This document shows positions 43,618-53,356 of a stretch of DNA of 64,000 nucleotides, one piece after another. The notes under the pieces are model-generated. The model saw only the letters and a program-made list of their open reading frames with translations. It did no database searches and was not told the origin of the DNA. Source of the DNA: Woodsholea maritima DSM 17123 (lineage in GTDB: Bacteria; Pseudomonadota; Alphaproteobacteria; Caulobacterales; Maricaulaceae); the NCBI RefSeq assembly GCF_000382325.1, contig NZ_KB908057.1, positions 62,001 through 126,000 of the forward strand, read 5' to 3'. Each line of letters opens with the position of its first letter. Positions within the stretch are counted from its first letter, which is position 1. Both the position numbers and the translations under genes were made by a program.

Positions 43618-44304
43618 CTACATCTGCAGGCGATAGCCCCCTGATTCCGTGATTAACAGCTTGGCGCTCGACCCATGGGGCTCTATCTTTTGACGCAGGC
43701 GATAGACATGGGTTTCCAAAGTGTGGGTATTGGCTTCGTGATGATAGCCCCAGACTTTTTCCAACAATTCCTCGCGCGCAATAGGCTTACCGCCCGCGCG
43801 ATAGAGATATTTGAGGATATTGGTTTCTTTTTCCGTCAGGCGGATTTTCTTGCCCTGGCCATCGATCAGGATTTTTAAAGACGGACGGAACTCAAACGGG
43901 CCAACTTGCAGAACGGCATCTTCAGATTGTTCATGGCGGCGCAATTGATTGTGCACGCGTTCTAGCAAGACAACGAAGGAGATCGGCTTGGCCAGAAAGT
44001 CATTGGCCCCAGAGCGCAGGCCCAGCACATGATCGGCATCCCCTGATTGAGCGGTCAGTAAGATGATCGGGGTCGTGACCTCGGCCTTGCGCAGCAGACG
44101 GCAGGCCTCGCGCCCATCCATGTCCGGCAAGCCGACATCAAAGATGATGACATCAATGCGCTCTTTCTGGGCGATGTCCATGCCGGGCCGGGCGGCCGGG
44201 GCGGTTAAGACTTCAAATTCGTCGTCATAACTGAATTGCTCGGCCAGCGTTTCGCGCAATTCCGGATCATCATCAACGATCAGTAACGTCTTTTTACTCG
44301 CCAT
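43618..44304 (-). CDS. OmpR/PhoB-family response regulator
   Basis: 228 residues from the ATG at 44304 (MASKKTLLIVDDDPELRETL); a longer reading to 44370 lacks support. The receiver has DDD, phospho-Asp in VIIFDVGLPDMDGRE, Thr/Ser in LLTAQSG and Lys in LAKPISF. The C-terminal winged helix follows: IRLTEKETNILKYLYRAGG, REELLEKVWGYHHEANTHTLETHVYRLRQKI, SGGYRLQM. No histidine kinase is adjacent, so it is an orphan regulator in this window. Confidence 0.92.
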   Translation of the reverse strand: MASKKTLLIVDDDPELRETLAEQFSYDDEFEVLTAPAARPGMDIAQKERIDVIIFDVGLPDMDGREACRLLRKAEVTTPIILLTAQSGDADHVLGLRSGANDFLAKPISFVVLLERVHNQLRRHEQSEDAVLQVGPFEFRPSLKILIDGQGKKIRLTEKETNILKYLYRAGGKPIAREELLEKVWGYHHEANTHTLETHVYRLRQKIEPHGSSAKLLITESGGYRLQM

Positions 44305-44448
44305 GGGTCTTGTCCAGTCTTTAAATGCGGGCTTTGAAAGCAATGTGAGGTGAGCGCCGCGCCTTGGCAAGGCTTGGCGAGCCTTTTCCCCATGGTTTAG
44401 CGCGTTTATCGCTCGCGCGCAGTTCGCAAAGACGTTAGGTTCACTCGC

Positions 44449-44967
44449 ATGTCTGTGATGAAGATATACTCTGATAACCGTCTCATCTGGCGCGGCGTTG
44501 AATACCCTTGCGCGCTGGGCAAGGGCGGGGTTTTGCCCGCTGAGGACAAATGCGAGGGCGATGGGGCGAGCCCGGCGGGACGCTGGATCGTGCGCCGGGG
44601 CTATTGGCGCGCTGATCGTCTGGCCTGTCCTGAAACGTCAATCCCCCTTAAATCCATCCGTGAAGACGATGGCTGGTGTGATGCGCCAGAGGATGCGGCC
44701 TATAACCGGGCGGTGCGTCTGCCCTATCCGGCCTCATGCGAGACTTTGCGCCGTGAAGATGAGCTTTATGACATCATCATCGTGCTCTCGCATAATGATG
44801 ATCCGCCCATCCCCGGCAAGGGCTCGGCGGTGTTTTTCCATTGTGCCAAGCCCGGCTATCCCCCGACGCGCGGCTGCATTGCCGTGGCGCGTGAGGACAT
44901 GGTCACGATCTTGAAAGCTTTACAAGTCGGCGATGTGTTAGAGCTCTCACTGCACCCGATGGCTTGA
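44449..44967 (+). CDS. L,D-transpeptidase (YkuD) family protein
   Basis: 172 residues. The YkuD catalytic motif is FFHCAKPGYPPTRGCIAVARED: the His, then Arg-Gly-Cys with the nucleophilic Cys. ALGKGGVLPAEDKCEGDGASPAGRW is the characteristic start of this subgroup. No signal peptide is visible, although L,D-transpeptidases that cross-link peptidoglycan work in the periplasm; other members of this subgroup also lack one. It is divergent from the OmpR-family gene. Confidence 0.87.
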   Translation: MSVMKIYSDNRLIWRGVEYPCALGKGGVLPAEDKCEGDGASPAGRWIVRRGYWRADRLACPETSIPLKSIREDDGWCDAPEDAAYNRAVRLPYPASCETLRREDELYDIIIVLSHNDDPPIPGKGSAVFFHCAKPGYPPTRGCIAVAREDMVTILKALQVGDVLELSLHPMA

Positions 44968-45024
44968 GCCTTTTGCGCTCACCGCCCACATAGTCTTAGA
45001 TTTTAAGTCTCAACGGAGCCCTTT

Positions 45025-45591
45025 ATGACACAATCCTCGCCGCCCTCTGCCCCGTCCAGTCCATGGCGTGGCACTACGATTTTGGCTGTGCGTAAGTCCA
45101 ATAAGCTGGTGGTGATCGGGGATGGTCAGGTCTCAATCGGCAATACGGTGGTGAAGGCCACAGCGCGTAAAGTGCGCCCACTGGCGCGCGGCACGGTGCT
45201 GGCTGGCTTTGCCGGGGCAACGGCAGATGCGTTTGCGTTATTTGAGCGTTTGGAAGCCAAGCTGGAGACCTATCCCGGCCAATTACCGCGTGCGTGTGTG
45301 GAGCTCGCCAAGGATTGGCGTACCGATCGTTATATGCGCCGTTTGGAAGCCATGCTGATCGTGGCCGACAAGGACGTCACCTATATTCTGACCGGGGCGG
45401 GTGATGTGTTAGAGCCTGAACATGGCATTGCCGCCATCGGTTCGGGCGGTAATTTCGCGCTGTCAGCCGCGCGCGCCTTGATGGATTATGAAACCGATCC
45501 TGAAATCATTGCCCGTAAAGCCATGACCGTGGCCGCCGAAGTGTGTGTCTACACCAATGATAATTTCACGGTGGAAGTGCTGAATACTTAA
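45025..45591 (+). CDS. hslV: ATP-dependent protease subunit HslV
   Basis: 188 residues. It has a propeptide of 17 residues ending in G, then [21 protein letters not shown], exposing the N-terminal Thr nucleophile. [31 protein letters not shown] is diagnostic. It forms a double hexamer that degrades proteins unfolded by HslU. It is 53 bp upstream of hslU and co-transcribed. Confidence 0.98.
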   Translation: MTQSSPPSAPSSPWRGTTILAVRKSNKLVVIGDGQVSIGNTVVKATARKVRPLARGTVLAGFAGATADAFALFERLEAKLETYPGQLPRACVELAKDWRTDRYMRRLEAMLIVADKDVTYILTGAGDVLEPEHGIAAIGSGGNFALSAARALMDYETDPEIIARKAMTVAAEVCVYTNDNFTVEVLNT

Positions 45592-45643
45592 AATCTGCTC
45601 TGCCCCCCTGCACGATGATCCTCTCATACAGAGACCTATAAAG

Positions 45644-46945
45644 ATGACTGAATTTTCTCCGCGCGAAATCGTATCCGAATTAGACCGCCATATTGTCGGC
45701 CAGCATGACGCGAAAAAGGCCGTGGCCATTGCGCTGCGTAATCGTTGGCGGCGTAAGCGCTTGCCTGATGGCTTGCGTGAAGAGGTGACGCCGAAGAATA
45801 TCTTGATGATCGGGCCAACGGGCGTCGGCAAGACCGAGATTTCGCGCCGCCTGGCAAAACTTGCCGGTGCACCGTTTTTAAAGGTCGAAGCCACGAAATT
45901 CACCGAAGTCGGCTATGTCGGACGCGATGTCGATTCCATCATTCGCGATCTCGTTGAAATCGCAATCACTTTGGTGAAAGAGAAAAAGCGTGAAGAGGTT
46001 CGTGCCAATGCGCGCGGCGCGGCAGAAAACCGGGTGCTTGATGCTCTGGTCGGGGTCACGGCCAGTGAGGGCACGCGCGAAAGCTTTCGCAAGAAGCTGG
46101 TTGCCGGGGAGCTGGATGACAAGGAAATTGACCTTCAATTGAAGGATGAAAGCTCGCCTCTACAGAATATCGACATTCCCGGCATGCCCGGCGGGATGGG
46201 CATGATCAATCTGTCGGATATTTTGGGTAAGGGCATGGCCAAGACCAAGACCGTGCGGGTCAAGGTGGTTGATGCGTATGAGCCTTTGATCAATGAAGAG
46301 GCCGATAAGCTGCTTGATGACAGCCAGATCCAGGGTGAGGCAGTAAAGCTGGCTGAAAATGAAGGCATTGTCTTTCTGGATGAAATTGACAAAATCTCTG
46401 CGCGCAGCGATGCGCGCGGCGCAGATGTCTCACGCGAAGGCGTGCAGCGCGATCTGTTGCCTTTGATTGAGGGCGCGCAAGTGGCCACCAAATATGGCAC
46501 GGTGAAAACCGACCATATCCTGTTCATCGCCTCAGGGGCCTTTCATGTCTCTAAGCCCTCGGATTTATTGCCGGAATTGCAAGGTCGCTTACCGATCCGG
46601 GTGGAGTTGAAGGCTTTGACCCGTGATGATTTCCGCGCGATATTGACCGAGCCGGAAGCCAGCCTCATCACGCAATATGTGGCCTTGATGAAGACCGAAG
46701 AGGTTGATTTGATCTTTGAAGACAGCGCCATTGATGCGCTGGCCGATCTGGCCGCGGAGGTCAATGCTAGCGTGGAAAATATTGGCGCGCGCCGTCTTCA
46801 TACCCTGATCGAACGGCTGACTGAAGAGATCAGCTATACGGCTTCTGACCGCTCGGGTGAGACGATCACCCTGACCGGGGATGATGTGCACAAGAGTGTC
46901 GGCGATCTCGCGAAGAATACCGATCTGTCGAAATTTATTTTGTAG
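45644..46945 (+). CDS. hslU: ATP-dependent protease ATPase subunit HslU
   Basis: 433 residues. Starts [23 protein letters not shown]+ motifs: Walker [20 protein letters not shown], pore loop [16 protein letters not shown], Walker [12 protein letters not shown], and sensor [26 protein letters not shown]. The I domain in between is present. The C-terminus ends SKFIL, the tail that inserts into HslV and activates it. Confidence 0.98.
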   Translation: MTEFSPREIVSELDRHIVGQHDAKKAVAIALRNRWRRKRLPDGLREEVTPKNILMIGPTGVGKTEISRRLAKLAGAPFLKVEATKFTEVGYVGRDVDSIIRDLVEIAITLVKEKKREEVRANARGAAENRVLDALVGVTASEGTRESFRKKLVAGELDDKEIDLQLKDESSPLQNIDIPGMPGGMGMINLSDILGKGMAKTKTVRVKVVDAYEPLINEEADKLLDDSQIQGEAVKLAENEGIVFLDEIDKISARSDARGADVSREGVQRDLLPLIEGAQVATKYGTVKTDHILFIASGAFHVSKPSDLLPELQGRLPIRVELKALTRDDFRAILTEPEASLITQYVALMKTEEVDLIFEDSAIDALADLAAEVNASVENIGARRLHTLIERLTEEISYTASDRSGETITLTGDDVHKSVGDLAKNTDLSKFIL

Positions 46946-46954
46946 CGTAAAGTC

Positions 46955-47713
46955 TTAGCGGCCCGGATCAATCCGGCCGCCGATAGAGGCATTCACCCGC
47001 CACCAGCCCGCGATCGCCAAACGGTCGCGGGTGCTGGGGTAAACTTCGTGCGGGATTTGTTCTGACATCATCAAAACTAACCCACCCGCCTTAGGGCTGA
47101 TCAGCTGGCTGGGCGGGTAATCATTGAGCGCATCCAGGTCTGGCGTATTATCTATAGTTAAGGGGCATTCCTGCCACAGGGCCAATTGCCCACCCTCTTC
47201 ATCACGCCAATTATCATTGAGATACACCACGCAGGAGACGATGCGCGAACGCCCGGCGCGCGGGCCAAACATGGCGCTGGGTCCACCCGTTTGGGCGGGG
47301 CCGGAAAACGCATCGAGATGGCGTTTATAAAACCCGCCGAGGGGATAATGCGCGTAATGGGCTTCAAACTCAAAAAGGCCCGCAAACAGGGCGCGATTGA
47401 TGGAAAGGCGCATGGCCTCGCAACCTTCAAGGAAGTCCCGCTGGGCTTGGCTGGCCCCATCCATCCAGGCGATGGAGGTTTTACGGATTTGCGGCGCGCG
47501 TTGTTCTAAATCGCCGCGCCCGATGGCAGCGGCTTTCACTTCGCCTTCTGCGATGAGATGCAAAGCGTCCGCCCGCAAGGCCGTAATCAAGTCTGGATCC
47601 AGGGCCTGCGGCGCATAGGCCCAGCCCTGACGCATTAAATCATCAATCAGGCTGGCGGTGAAATTCTCCCCAAAAAAGGCGCGGGGGACAGCAATCGTGC
47701 TCAGTGGCGTCAA
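46955..47713 (-). CDS. 2-oxoglutarate/Fe(II)-dependent oxygenase (prolyl-4-hydroxylase-like)
   Basis: Up to 252 residues. The core has HYPLGGFYKRHLDAFSGPA (H-x-D), RIVSCVVYLNDNWRDEEGGQL, and MSEQIPHEVYPSTRDRLAIAGWWRV (distal His and 2OG-binding Arg). Substrate unknown. The reading starts at a TTG (47713) with GGAG too close to it, so the true start may be further in, though no good ATG is near. It is convergent with hslU. Confidence 0.85.
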   Translation of the reverse strand: MTPLSTIAVPRAFFGENFTASLIDDLMRQGWAYAPQALDPDLITALRADALHLIAEGEVKAAAIGRGDLEQRAPQIRKTSIAWMDGASQAQRDFLEGCEAMRLSINRALFAGLFEFEAHYAHYPLGGFYKRHLDAFSGPAQTGGPSAMFGPRAGRSRIVSCVVYLNDNWRDEEGGQLALWQECPLTIDNTPDLDALNDYPPSQLISPKAGGLVLMMSEQIPHEVYPSTRDRLAIAGWWRVNASIGGRIDPGR

Positions 47714-47915
47714 GCTCCAAAGGCTAAGTCATCACAATAAAGGTGGCGCGATGTACGTGAGGCGCAAGGGCTTGGCAAGCGGAATTTTCAAAATTGGTAT
47801 TATGTAATTTAAGACCAATTGGGGACGATTTTGACTTGAAACCGTCATCAAGGCGCGCGAAGCTTTTCGCATCTGCAGCGAAGCTGAACCGGACACCCCA
47901 GAGAAGAGGCCTATC

Positions 47916-49151
47916 ATGAGCGCATTGCCCAACGCCCCGCATGCCTTGTTTTTAGAAAATTTGCATGATGATGCCGACCGCGCCATCAATCTCTTCGGTC
48001 CGGTCAGTGTGACGCGTTTGGCGTCGTCACCAGAACGCGCGCAGCTTGAAGCCGATTTGCAAACCGCAGATGTTATCGGTATTCGCTCGCGCACCCATAT
48101 TGATGGGGCGCTTTTGGATCTGGCACCTAATCTGTTGGCGGTGGGGTGTTTTTGCATTGGCACGAACCAGGTTGAGCTGGAGGAAGCTGCCAAGCGCGGC
48201 GTGCCGGTATTCAATGCGCCCTTTGCCAATACCCGCTCCGTGGCGGAATTGACTATGGCCAGTATCATTATGCTGATGCGGCGCATTCCAGAAAAAATGT
48301 TCGCCATTCATGAAAGCGGTGGGTGGTTGAAAACCGCTGAGGGCTCTCATGAAGTGCGTAAGAAAAAACTGGGCATTGTCGGCTATGGCAATATTGGCGC
48401 GCAGCTGTCTGTCATCGCCTCGGCATTGGGCATGCATGTCTATTATTATGATGTCGAGCCCAAGCTCGCCCATGGTAATGCGCGCCCGACTGAAAGCCTG
48501 GATGAGTTACTCTCGCTGGCTGATGTCGTGACCTTGCATGTGCCGGATACTGCGCAAACGCGCGGCATGATCCGGGCAGAGCATTTGGCGAAGATGAAAA
48601 AGGGGAGTTTCCTGATCAATCATGCCCGCGGGCAATTGGTCGATATTGATGCCCTTACCGAGGCCCTTAAATCTGAACATCTCGCCGGTGCCGCGATTGA
48701 CGTCTTCCCCAAAGAGCCCAAAGGCAAGGATGAGGCGTTTGATAGCCCACTGCGCCAGTTTAAAAATATCATTCTGACCCCGCATATCGGAGGCTCGACC
48801 CTGGAAGCCCAAGCCGCGATTGGTGAAGATAGCGCGATGAAGCTCGCTAAGTATCTCTATCAAGGCGCGACCAATTTTGCCGTCAACTTCCCCAATATCG
48901 AGCCCGGTCCGATCAAGCCCGGCAATACCCGCCTGACCGTATCACATCTGAATGCGCCGGGTTTTCTCTCCCGCCTCAATGAAAAGGTTTCGAATGCGGG
49001 CCTCAATATCACCGCGCAATTTCTTCAGACCCAGGGCGATTTAGGTTATGCGATTGCCGACATGGAAGGCGCGATGCCCCATGATTTTCAAGCGATTATA
49101 GAGGGTTTGGATGGCGCGATCCGCGTGCGACTGATTGGTCAGTCAGCCTAG
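47916..49151 (+). CDS. serA: D-3-phosphoglycerate dehydrogenase
   Basis: 411 residues, the ACT-domain form. First step of serine synthesis. IGIRSRTHIDGALLDLAPNLLAVGCFCIGTNQV (substrate and lid), NAD-binding KKLGIVGYGNIGAQLSVIASALGMHVYYYD, NHARGQLVDIDAL, and DVFPKEP...NIILTPHIGGSTLEAQ (catalytic Glu-His). The C-terminal ACT domain (LNAPGFLSRLNEKVSNAGLN) should bind serine for feedback. It converges with serB with only 2 bp between stop codons. Confidence 0.96.
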   Translation: MSALPNAPHALFLENLHDDADRAINLFGPVSVTRLASSPERAQLEADLQTADVIGIRSRTHIDGALLDLAPNLLAVGCFCIGTNQVELEEAAKRGVPVFNAPFANTRSVAELTMASIIMLMRRIPEKMFAIHESGGWLKTAEGSHEVRKKKLGIVGYGNIGAQLSVIASALGMHVYYYDVEPKLAHGNARPTESLDELLSLADVVTLHVPDTAQTRGMIRAEHLAKMKKGSFLINHARGQLVDIDALTEALKSEHLAGAAIDVFPKEPKGKDEAFDSPLRQFKNIILTPHIGGSTLEAQAAIGEDSAMKLAKYLYQGATNFAVNFPNIEPGPIKPGNTRLTVSHLNAPGFLSRLNEKVSNAGLNITAQFLQTQGDLGYAIADMEGAMPHDFQAIIEGLDGAIRVRLIGQSA

Positions 49152-49153
49152 AT

Positions 49154-49822
49154 CTACAGGACGAGAAGCCGCGTTAAATCATCCACGCTATTGGCAAAGG
49201 CGGGGGCTTTATCGGCCACCGCCGCGCGGCGCACGACCCCACCAAATCCGATGAAGGCATCGGCCGCACCTTGGGCGAAGGCCTCATAATCGGTGATGCC
49301 ATCGCCGATCATGATGGCGCGATCACATCCGGTCAGGCGTTTAAGGCTGTCGATGACATGGGCCTTACCGCCGTTTTCAGACAGCGGATTTTGGCGATCA
49401 AACCCACTGACGGTATCGGCCTCGTAAACGAATTTATTGCCGCGCAATTCACCCGCAGCGAAATTCAGTTCCTCCAAGGCGGGGGCGAAAAGATCACTAA
49501 ACCCGCCCGATACCGCATAAACATCCCACTTTTTCTTGCGCAGCTTGGCGATCAGCGCGTCCATGCCGGGTGTAATATGGGCCTTTAAAGCCTCGGCGGC
49601 GGTGGAAATATGGCTGCGGGTCAAGCCTGCAAGTGCCAGGCGCGCTTCGAGAGAGCTGCGAAAATCCATCTCACCGGCCATGCCGCGATTGGTAATCTCC
49701 GTCAGCTTTTGTGTACGTTCAGCCCCATCGGCGCAGTCTTTGAGGCTTAACTCCACAGCGAAATCAAGGCTTTCAACGCTCAACAGCGTGGAGTCAACAT
49801 CAAAAACAATTAAACGGGACAT
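49154..49822 (-). CDS. serB: Phosphoserine phosphatase (HAD family)
   Basis: 222 residues from the ATG at 49822. HAD motifs: MSRLIVFDVDSTLL (D-x-D), YAVSGGFSDLF (motif II Ser), the conserved Lys after NGGK, and IMIGDGITDYEAFAQ (D-x3-D). The cap helices GMAGEMDFRSSLEARLALAGL are typical of SerB. Last step of serine synthesis. It is convergent with serA, so the two share a pathway but not a transcript. Confidence 0.92.
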   Translation of the reverse strand: MSRLIVFDVDSTLLSVESLDFAVELSLKDCADGAERTQKLTEITNRGMAGEMDFRSSLEARLALAGLTRSHISTAAEALKAHITPGMDALIAKLRKKKWDVYAVSGGFSDLFAPALEELNFAAGELRGNKFVYEADTVSGFDRQNPLSENGGKAHVIDSLKRLTGCDRAIMIGDGITDYEAFAQGAADAFIGFGGVVRRAAVADKAPAFANSVDDLTRLLVL

Positions 49823-50016
49823 GGCAATCAATCAGAGGACAGAAAAGTTAACGCGTTCATTAGCCTGTCATGCCCCAATCGGCCAAGCGTTTTCCGGACT
49901 AAAAGCCGTACAGAGCTATAAATCAGTGTCGAGAAGACACAGATTGCGCCGTGTTTGCGTATATTAAAATGCGGGAGGGACCAGGTCTGCCCGGTGCAGA
50001 CCTTGCCGGAGAGATT

Positions 50017-50679
50017 TTAGCTGGCCGCCTTGATCCCTAACCCGATCGGGCAAACCACGCCGGTGCCGCCAATTCCGCAATAGCCGTCGGGATTTTTCGC
50101 CAGATATTGCTGATGATAATCTTCAGCATAATAAAAGGGGCCAGCCTGGCGAATTTCGGTGGTGATCGCGCCTTTACCCGCTTGGCTCAAGGCCTCGCTA
50201 TAAGCCGCAGCAGAGGCTTCGGCCTCAGCCTTTTGCGCGTCATTTTGGTAATAGATGGCGCTACGATATTGGGTGCCTTGATCATTGCCTTGGCGCATGC
50301 CCTGGGTGGGATCGTGGTTTTCCCAGAAGGCCTTTAACAGCTCGGCAAAGCTGATGACTTTGGGATCAAAGACGATCTGGACCACTTCAGTGTGACCGGT
50401 CGCGCCGGAGCATACCTCTTCATAGGTCGGGTTGGGCGTAATGCCGCCCGCATATCCGGCTGCGCTCGTATAAACGCCTTGGATTTGCCAGAAGACCCGC
50501 TCAACACCCCAAAAACAGCCCATGCCAAAAACCGCAACCTTCAAACCGTCCGGGAAGGGGCCGCGCATCGGATTATCATTGACGAAATGGGTCTTGGCCA
50601 CGGGCATCAGTGCAATCCGGCCCGGTAGAGCCTGATCAGCGGGGGGAAGGTCGTGTTTCCAGCGATGTTTATCGAACAT
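50017..50679 (-). CDS. msrA: Peptide-methionine (S)-S-oxide reductase
   Basis: 220 residues. [19 protein letters not shown] holds the catalytic GCFWG Cys. [54 protein letters not shown] and the C-terminal [13 protein letters not shown] with resolving cysteines are all typical. No signal peptide. It repairs oxidised methionines in the cytosol. Confidence 0.97.
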   Translation of the reverse strand: MFDKHRWKHDLPPADQALPGRIALMPVAKTHFVNDNPMRGPFPDGLKVAVFGMGCFWGVERVFWQIQGVYTSAAGYAGGITPNPTYEEVCSGATGHTEVVQIVFDPKVISFAELLKAFWENHDPTQGMRQGNDQGTQYRSAIYYQNDAQKAEAEASAAAYSEALSQAGKGAITTEIRQAGPFYYAEDYHQQYLAKNPDGYCGIGGTGVVCPIGLGIKAAS

Positions 50680-50794
50680 GGGGGCTTCTCACTTACGCGG
50701 CCATAGGCCGGTTGATCTTAGCTTACATAAATAAGAAGTCTTGATCGCTTTGCCTAGGGGGCCTGGATTTAGGCGGGGGCATGCGCGATAAAAC

Positions 50795-50826
50795 GACCCA
50801 TGGATGACAGATGTCATCCATGGGTC
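50795..50826 (-). terminator. Terminator of the alpha/beta hydrolase gene
   Basis: A 15-bp perfect inverted repeat (GACCCATGGATGACA and complement, 2-bp centre) is followed on the minus strand by GTTTTATC, 7 bp after the hydrolase stop. Confidence 0.75.
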
Positions 50827-50833
50827 AAGGGCG

Positions 50834-51805
50834 TTAGCCCGCGATAAACGCTAACAAATCAGCATTGACCAGCTCAGGGTGGGTGGCAAAGAAGCCATGC
50901 GACAGGCCGGGGTAGGATTTAAAGGTCGGGTTCGGCAAAAGCGTGATGGCTTTGCGCGCGGTGATGTCGATAGGCACGATCTGATCATCTTCCCCGTGGA
51001 GAACCAGAACCGGCTGTGTGATGGCTTTCAGGTCATCAGTGAAGTCGGTTTCGGAGAAGGCTTTGACGCAATCGTAATGAGCCTTGGCGCCGCCGGCCAT
51101 CCCTTGACGCCACCAGTTTTGGATCAGGCCTTGGCTCACTTCAGCGCCTTCACGATTGAAGCCATAAAAAGGCCCTGACGGCAGGTCGAGGAAGAATTGT
51201 GCCCGGTTATGGGCCAGAGCCGCGCGGATGCCATCCAGCGCTTCACGCGGAACGCCGTTCGGGTTCGTTGCGCTTTGGATCATGATCGGTGTGACCGCCC
51301 CTAACAAAGCCGCCTTGGCGACACGGCCAGCTTCAGCGCGGGCCACATAATGCGCGACCTCACCCCCGCCGGTGGAGTGGCCGATATGAACCGCATTGCG
51401 GAGGTCTAAGGCGCGCGCTAGCTCGAACACATCCTGGGCATAGGTATCCATATCATTGCCAGTATCGGTTTGGTCCGAACGTCCATGGCCGCGGCGGTCA
51501 TGGGCAATGACGCGATAGCCTTCGTTTAAGAAGAACAGCATTTGAGCGTCCCAATCATCCGCGCTCAACGGCCAGCCATGGTGGAAGACGATCGGCTGGG
51601 CATCTTTTGGACCCCAATCCTTGTAGAAAATCTTAGTGCCGTCTGTGGTGGTGAGGGTGGCCATAGTGTTATCTCCTAAGGCTGTTGAGAGGCTGTCGGC
51701 AAAGGCAGGCATTGGCAGGGCGCTCGCGGCAGCAAGCGCAGATCCAGCAAAGAGGACATCGCGTCGTCTGAGATTGAGACCTTTGTTGTCGGGCGGGTTG
51801 GTCAT
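50834..51805 (-). CDS. Alpha/beta hydrolase (chloroperoxidase/arylesterase type) with Tat signal
   Basis: 323 residues from the ATG at 51805 (AAGGAG upstream). Residues 1-45 form a twin-arginine signal (NLRRRDVLFAGSALAAASAL ... AFADS). The enzyme starts at residue 48 with MATLTTTDGTKIFYKDWG, the usual N-terminus of non-haem chloroperoxidases and arylesterases: HHGWPLSADDWD, IAHDRRGHGRSDQ, GHSTGGGEVAHYVAR (nucleophile Ser), HGEDDQIVP (Asp) and PGLSHGF (His). A second strong Shine-Dalgarno (TAGGAG, 8 nt) stands before this Met at 51664, so an exported and a cytosolic form may both be made. It is divergent from a GlxA-type regulator. Confidence 0.9.
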   Translation of the reverse strand: MTNPPDNKGLNLRRRDVLFAGSALAAASALPMPAFADSLSTALGDNTMATLTTTDGTKIFYKDWGPKDAQPIVFHHGWPLSADDWDAQMLFFLNEGYRVIAHDRRGHGRSDQTDTGNDMDTYAQDVFELARALDLRNAVHIGHSTGGGEVAHYVARAEAGRVAKAALLGAVTPIMIQSATNPNGVPREALDGIRAALAHNRAQFFLDLPSGPFYGFNREGAEVSQGLIQNWWRQGMAGGAKAHYDCVKAFSETDFTDDLKAITQPVLVLHGEDDQIVPIDITARKAITLLPNPTFKSYPGLSHGFFATHPELVNADLLAFIAG

Positions 51806-51924
51806 TGTCGCTCCTTGTCAGATCTCTCGCGAGATCCGCTGTCGTTTCGATGTAGACAGGTTTAGACCAAGGGTTCATAAAGTGAACTTGTCAAATACGA
51901 CATTATTCGGGGCAAAAGTGACAA

Positions 51925-52962
51925 ATGGCAGCAGATCGGACACACCAAGCAGAAATCGCGATCTTGATTTACCCGCAGTGTCAGCTTTCCGCTGTCCATG
52001 GATTGAGCGACCTTTTTCGGATCGCCAACGAATGGGCGATGCGTGATCGAGCCCCACAAGAGCGTGCGGTTATTCGCGTTTCTCATTGGCAATGCCAGCC
52101 TAGTTCAGTCCCAGGCGATGAAGGCGAGGTCGTTTGCGTGTGGGATAGCCACCCACGCCTTGATCATCGCCTGGATTTCATTATCGCTCCGCCCAGTATT
52201 GCCATGCCGGAGGATTTGGCGGCGATGCCGGTGGCTGCGCAATGGTTGAAAACCCAACATAGGGCCGGCTCGATCATCGCTTCGGTGTGCGCGGGGGCTT
52301 TTGTTTTGGGTGAAAGCGGTTTGATCAATGGGCGCAAGGTTACAACCCATTGGGCTTTTGCCGATCAGCTTGCACAGCGATTTCCGAAGGTGGATGTGGC
52401 CTGCGAATATATGATCGTGGATGATGGCGACATTATTACTGCGGGGGCAATTTTGGCCTGGACTGACTTGGGTCTAACTTTAGTTCAGCGTTTAATGGGG
52501 CGTGAAGCCATGCTCGCCACGGCCCGTTTTTTATTGACGGAGCCGCCTCGCCAGCGCCAAGCCCCGTTTAGAGAGTTTCTGGCCCGTTTTGATCATGGCG
52601 ATAGCGTTATTTTGTCTGTGCAGCATCACCTGCATGCCAAATCTGAGCAAACTCAAAATATTGAAGACTTGGCGGCCATGGCCGGGATGGGCGCGCGTAC
52701 CTTCATGCGCCGCTTTGCCAAGGCCACGGGGCAGCGCCCAACCGAATATCTTCAGCATGTGCGGATCGCGAAAGCCCGCGAAAGCCTGGAACAGACCCGC
52801 CTTCCCATTGAACACTTGGCCTATCAGGTCGGCTATCATGATCCGTCTGCGTTTCGCAAAATTTTCCATAAACTTGTCGGTATGCGGCCCTCAGAATATC
52901 GCAAACGCTTTGGAACCCAAGCCCGTCAGGATGCGCTAACTGGGGATGAAGCATCGCTCTGA
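51925..52962 (+). CDS. GlxA-type transcriptional regulator (DJ-1/PfpI plus AraC domain)
   Basis: 345 residues. The N-terminal DJ-1/PfpI-like sensor domain has IAILIYPQCQLSAVHGLSDLF and IASVCAGAFVLGESGLINGRKVTTHWAF (nucleophile-elbow Cys). The C-terminal AraC double helix-turn-helix has DLAAMAGMGARTFMRRFAKATG and PIEHLAYQVGYHDPSAFRKIFHKLVGMRPSEYRKRF. It is divergent from the alpha/beta hydrolase, which it likely controls. Confidence 0.92.
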   Translation: MAADRTHQAEIAILIYPQCQLSAVHGLSDLFRIANEWAMRDRAPQERAVIRVSHWQCQPSSVPGDEGEVVCVWDSHPRLDHRLDFIIAPPSIAMPEDLAAMPVAAQWLKTQHRAGSIIASVCAGAFVLGESGLINGRKVTTHWAFADQLAQRFPKVDVACEYMIVDDGDIITAGAILAWTDLGLTLVQRLMGREAMLATARFLLTEPPRQRQAPFREFLARFDHGDSVILSVQHHLHAKSEQTQNIEDLAAMAGMGARTFMRRFAKATGQRPTEYLQHVRIAKARESLEQTRLPIEHLAYQVGYHDPSAFRKIFHKLVGMRPSEYRKRFGTQARQDALTGDEASL

Positions 52963-53064
52963 CAACACCGGCCTTTGTCAGTGTAAGGGAGTGTATTTTA
53001 GCGCCCCGCCCATGCCAGGCTTGCTTGACTGGGGATGAGTTTTAGCTAATTTGCGGCCCCTTAT

Positions 53065-53154
53065 GGTGAGGTGGCCGAGTGGTTGAAGGCGCACGCCTGG
53101 AACGCGTGTATACGGGAAACCGTATCGAGGGTTCGAATCCCTCTCTCACCGCCA
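53065..53154 (+). tRNA. tRNA-Ser (GGA)
   Basis: 90 nt with a long variable arm. The acceptor stem GGTGAGG pairs with TCTCACC (last pair G-T), the discriminator is G, and CCA is encoded (53152-53154). The anticodon stem is CACGC/GCGTG with loop CTGGAAC, anticodon GGA, reading UCC/UCU serine codons. The variable arm stem is TACGG/CCGTA, and the T-loop is GTTCGAATC. No integrase gene or direct repeat is seen next to it. Confidence 0.97.
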
Positions 53155-53356
53155 TTCTCCAAAAACGTATGAATAAAGCTTGTTGTGAGCTGGACATGAC
53201 AAGTTTCCTGTGCGTGCGCAATAGGTTGCAGTTAAAGTCTATAGATTTTAAAACTGATGATGCTCGTTAGGGCTCAGTGAAGTTTGTCGCGATCTTTCAA
53301 GACGCGTGAGCCAGCGTATGCCAATAGCTGACGTCTTCAATTTTTTGGAATAGATC

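Noticed and set aside
47732-48307. 191-residue minus-strand ORF overlapping the serA start
   Set aside because: Opposite serA coding sequence with no recognisable domain or start signal.
53065-53154. tRNA-Ser as an attachment site for an integrated element
   Set aside because: No integrase, no repeat of the tRNA 3' end in the next kilobases, and neighbouring genes look chromosomal.
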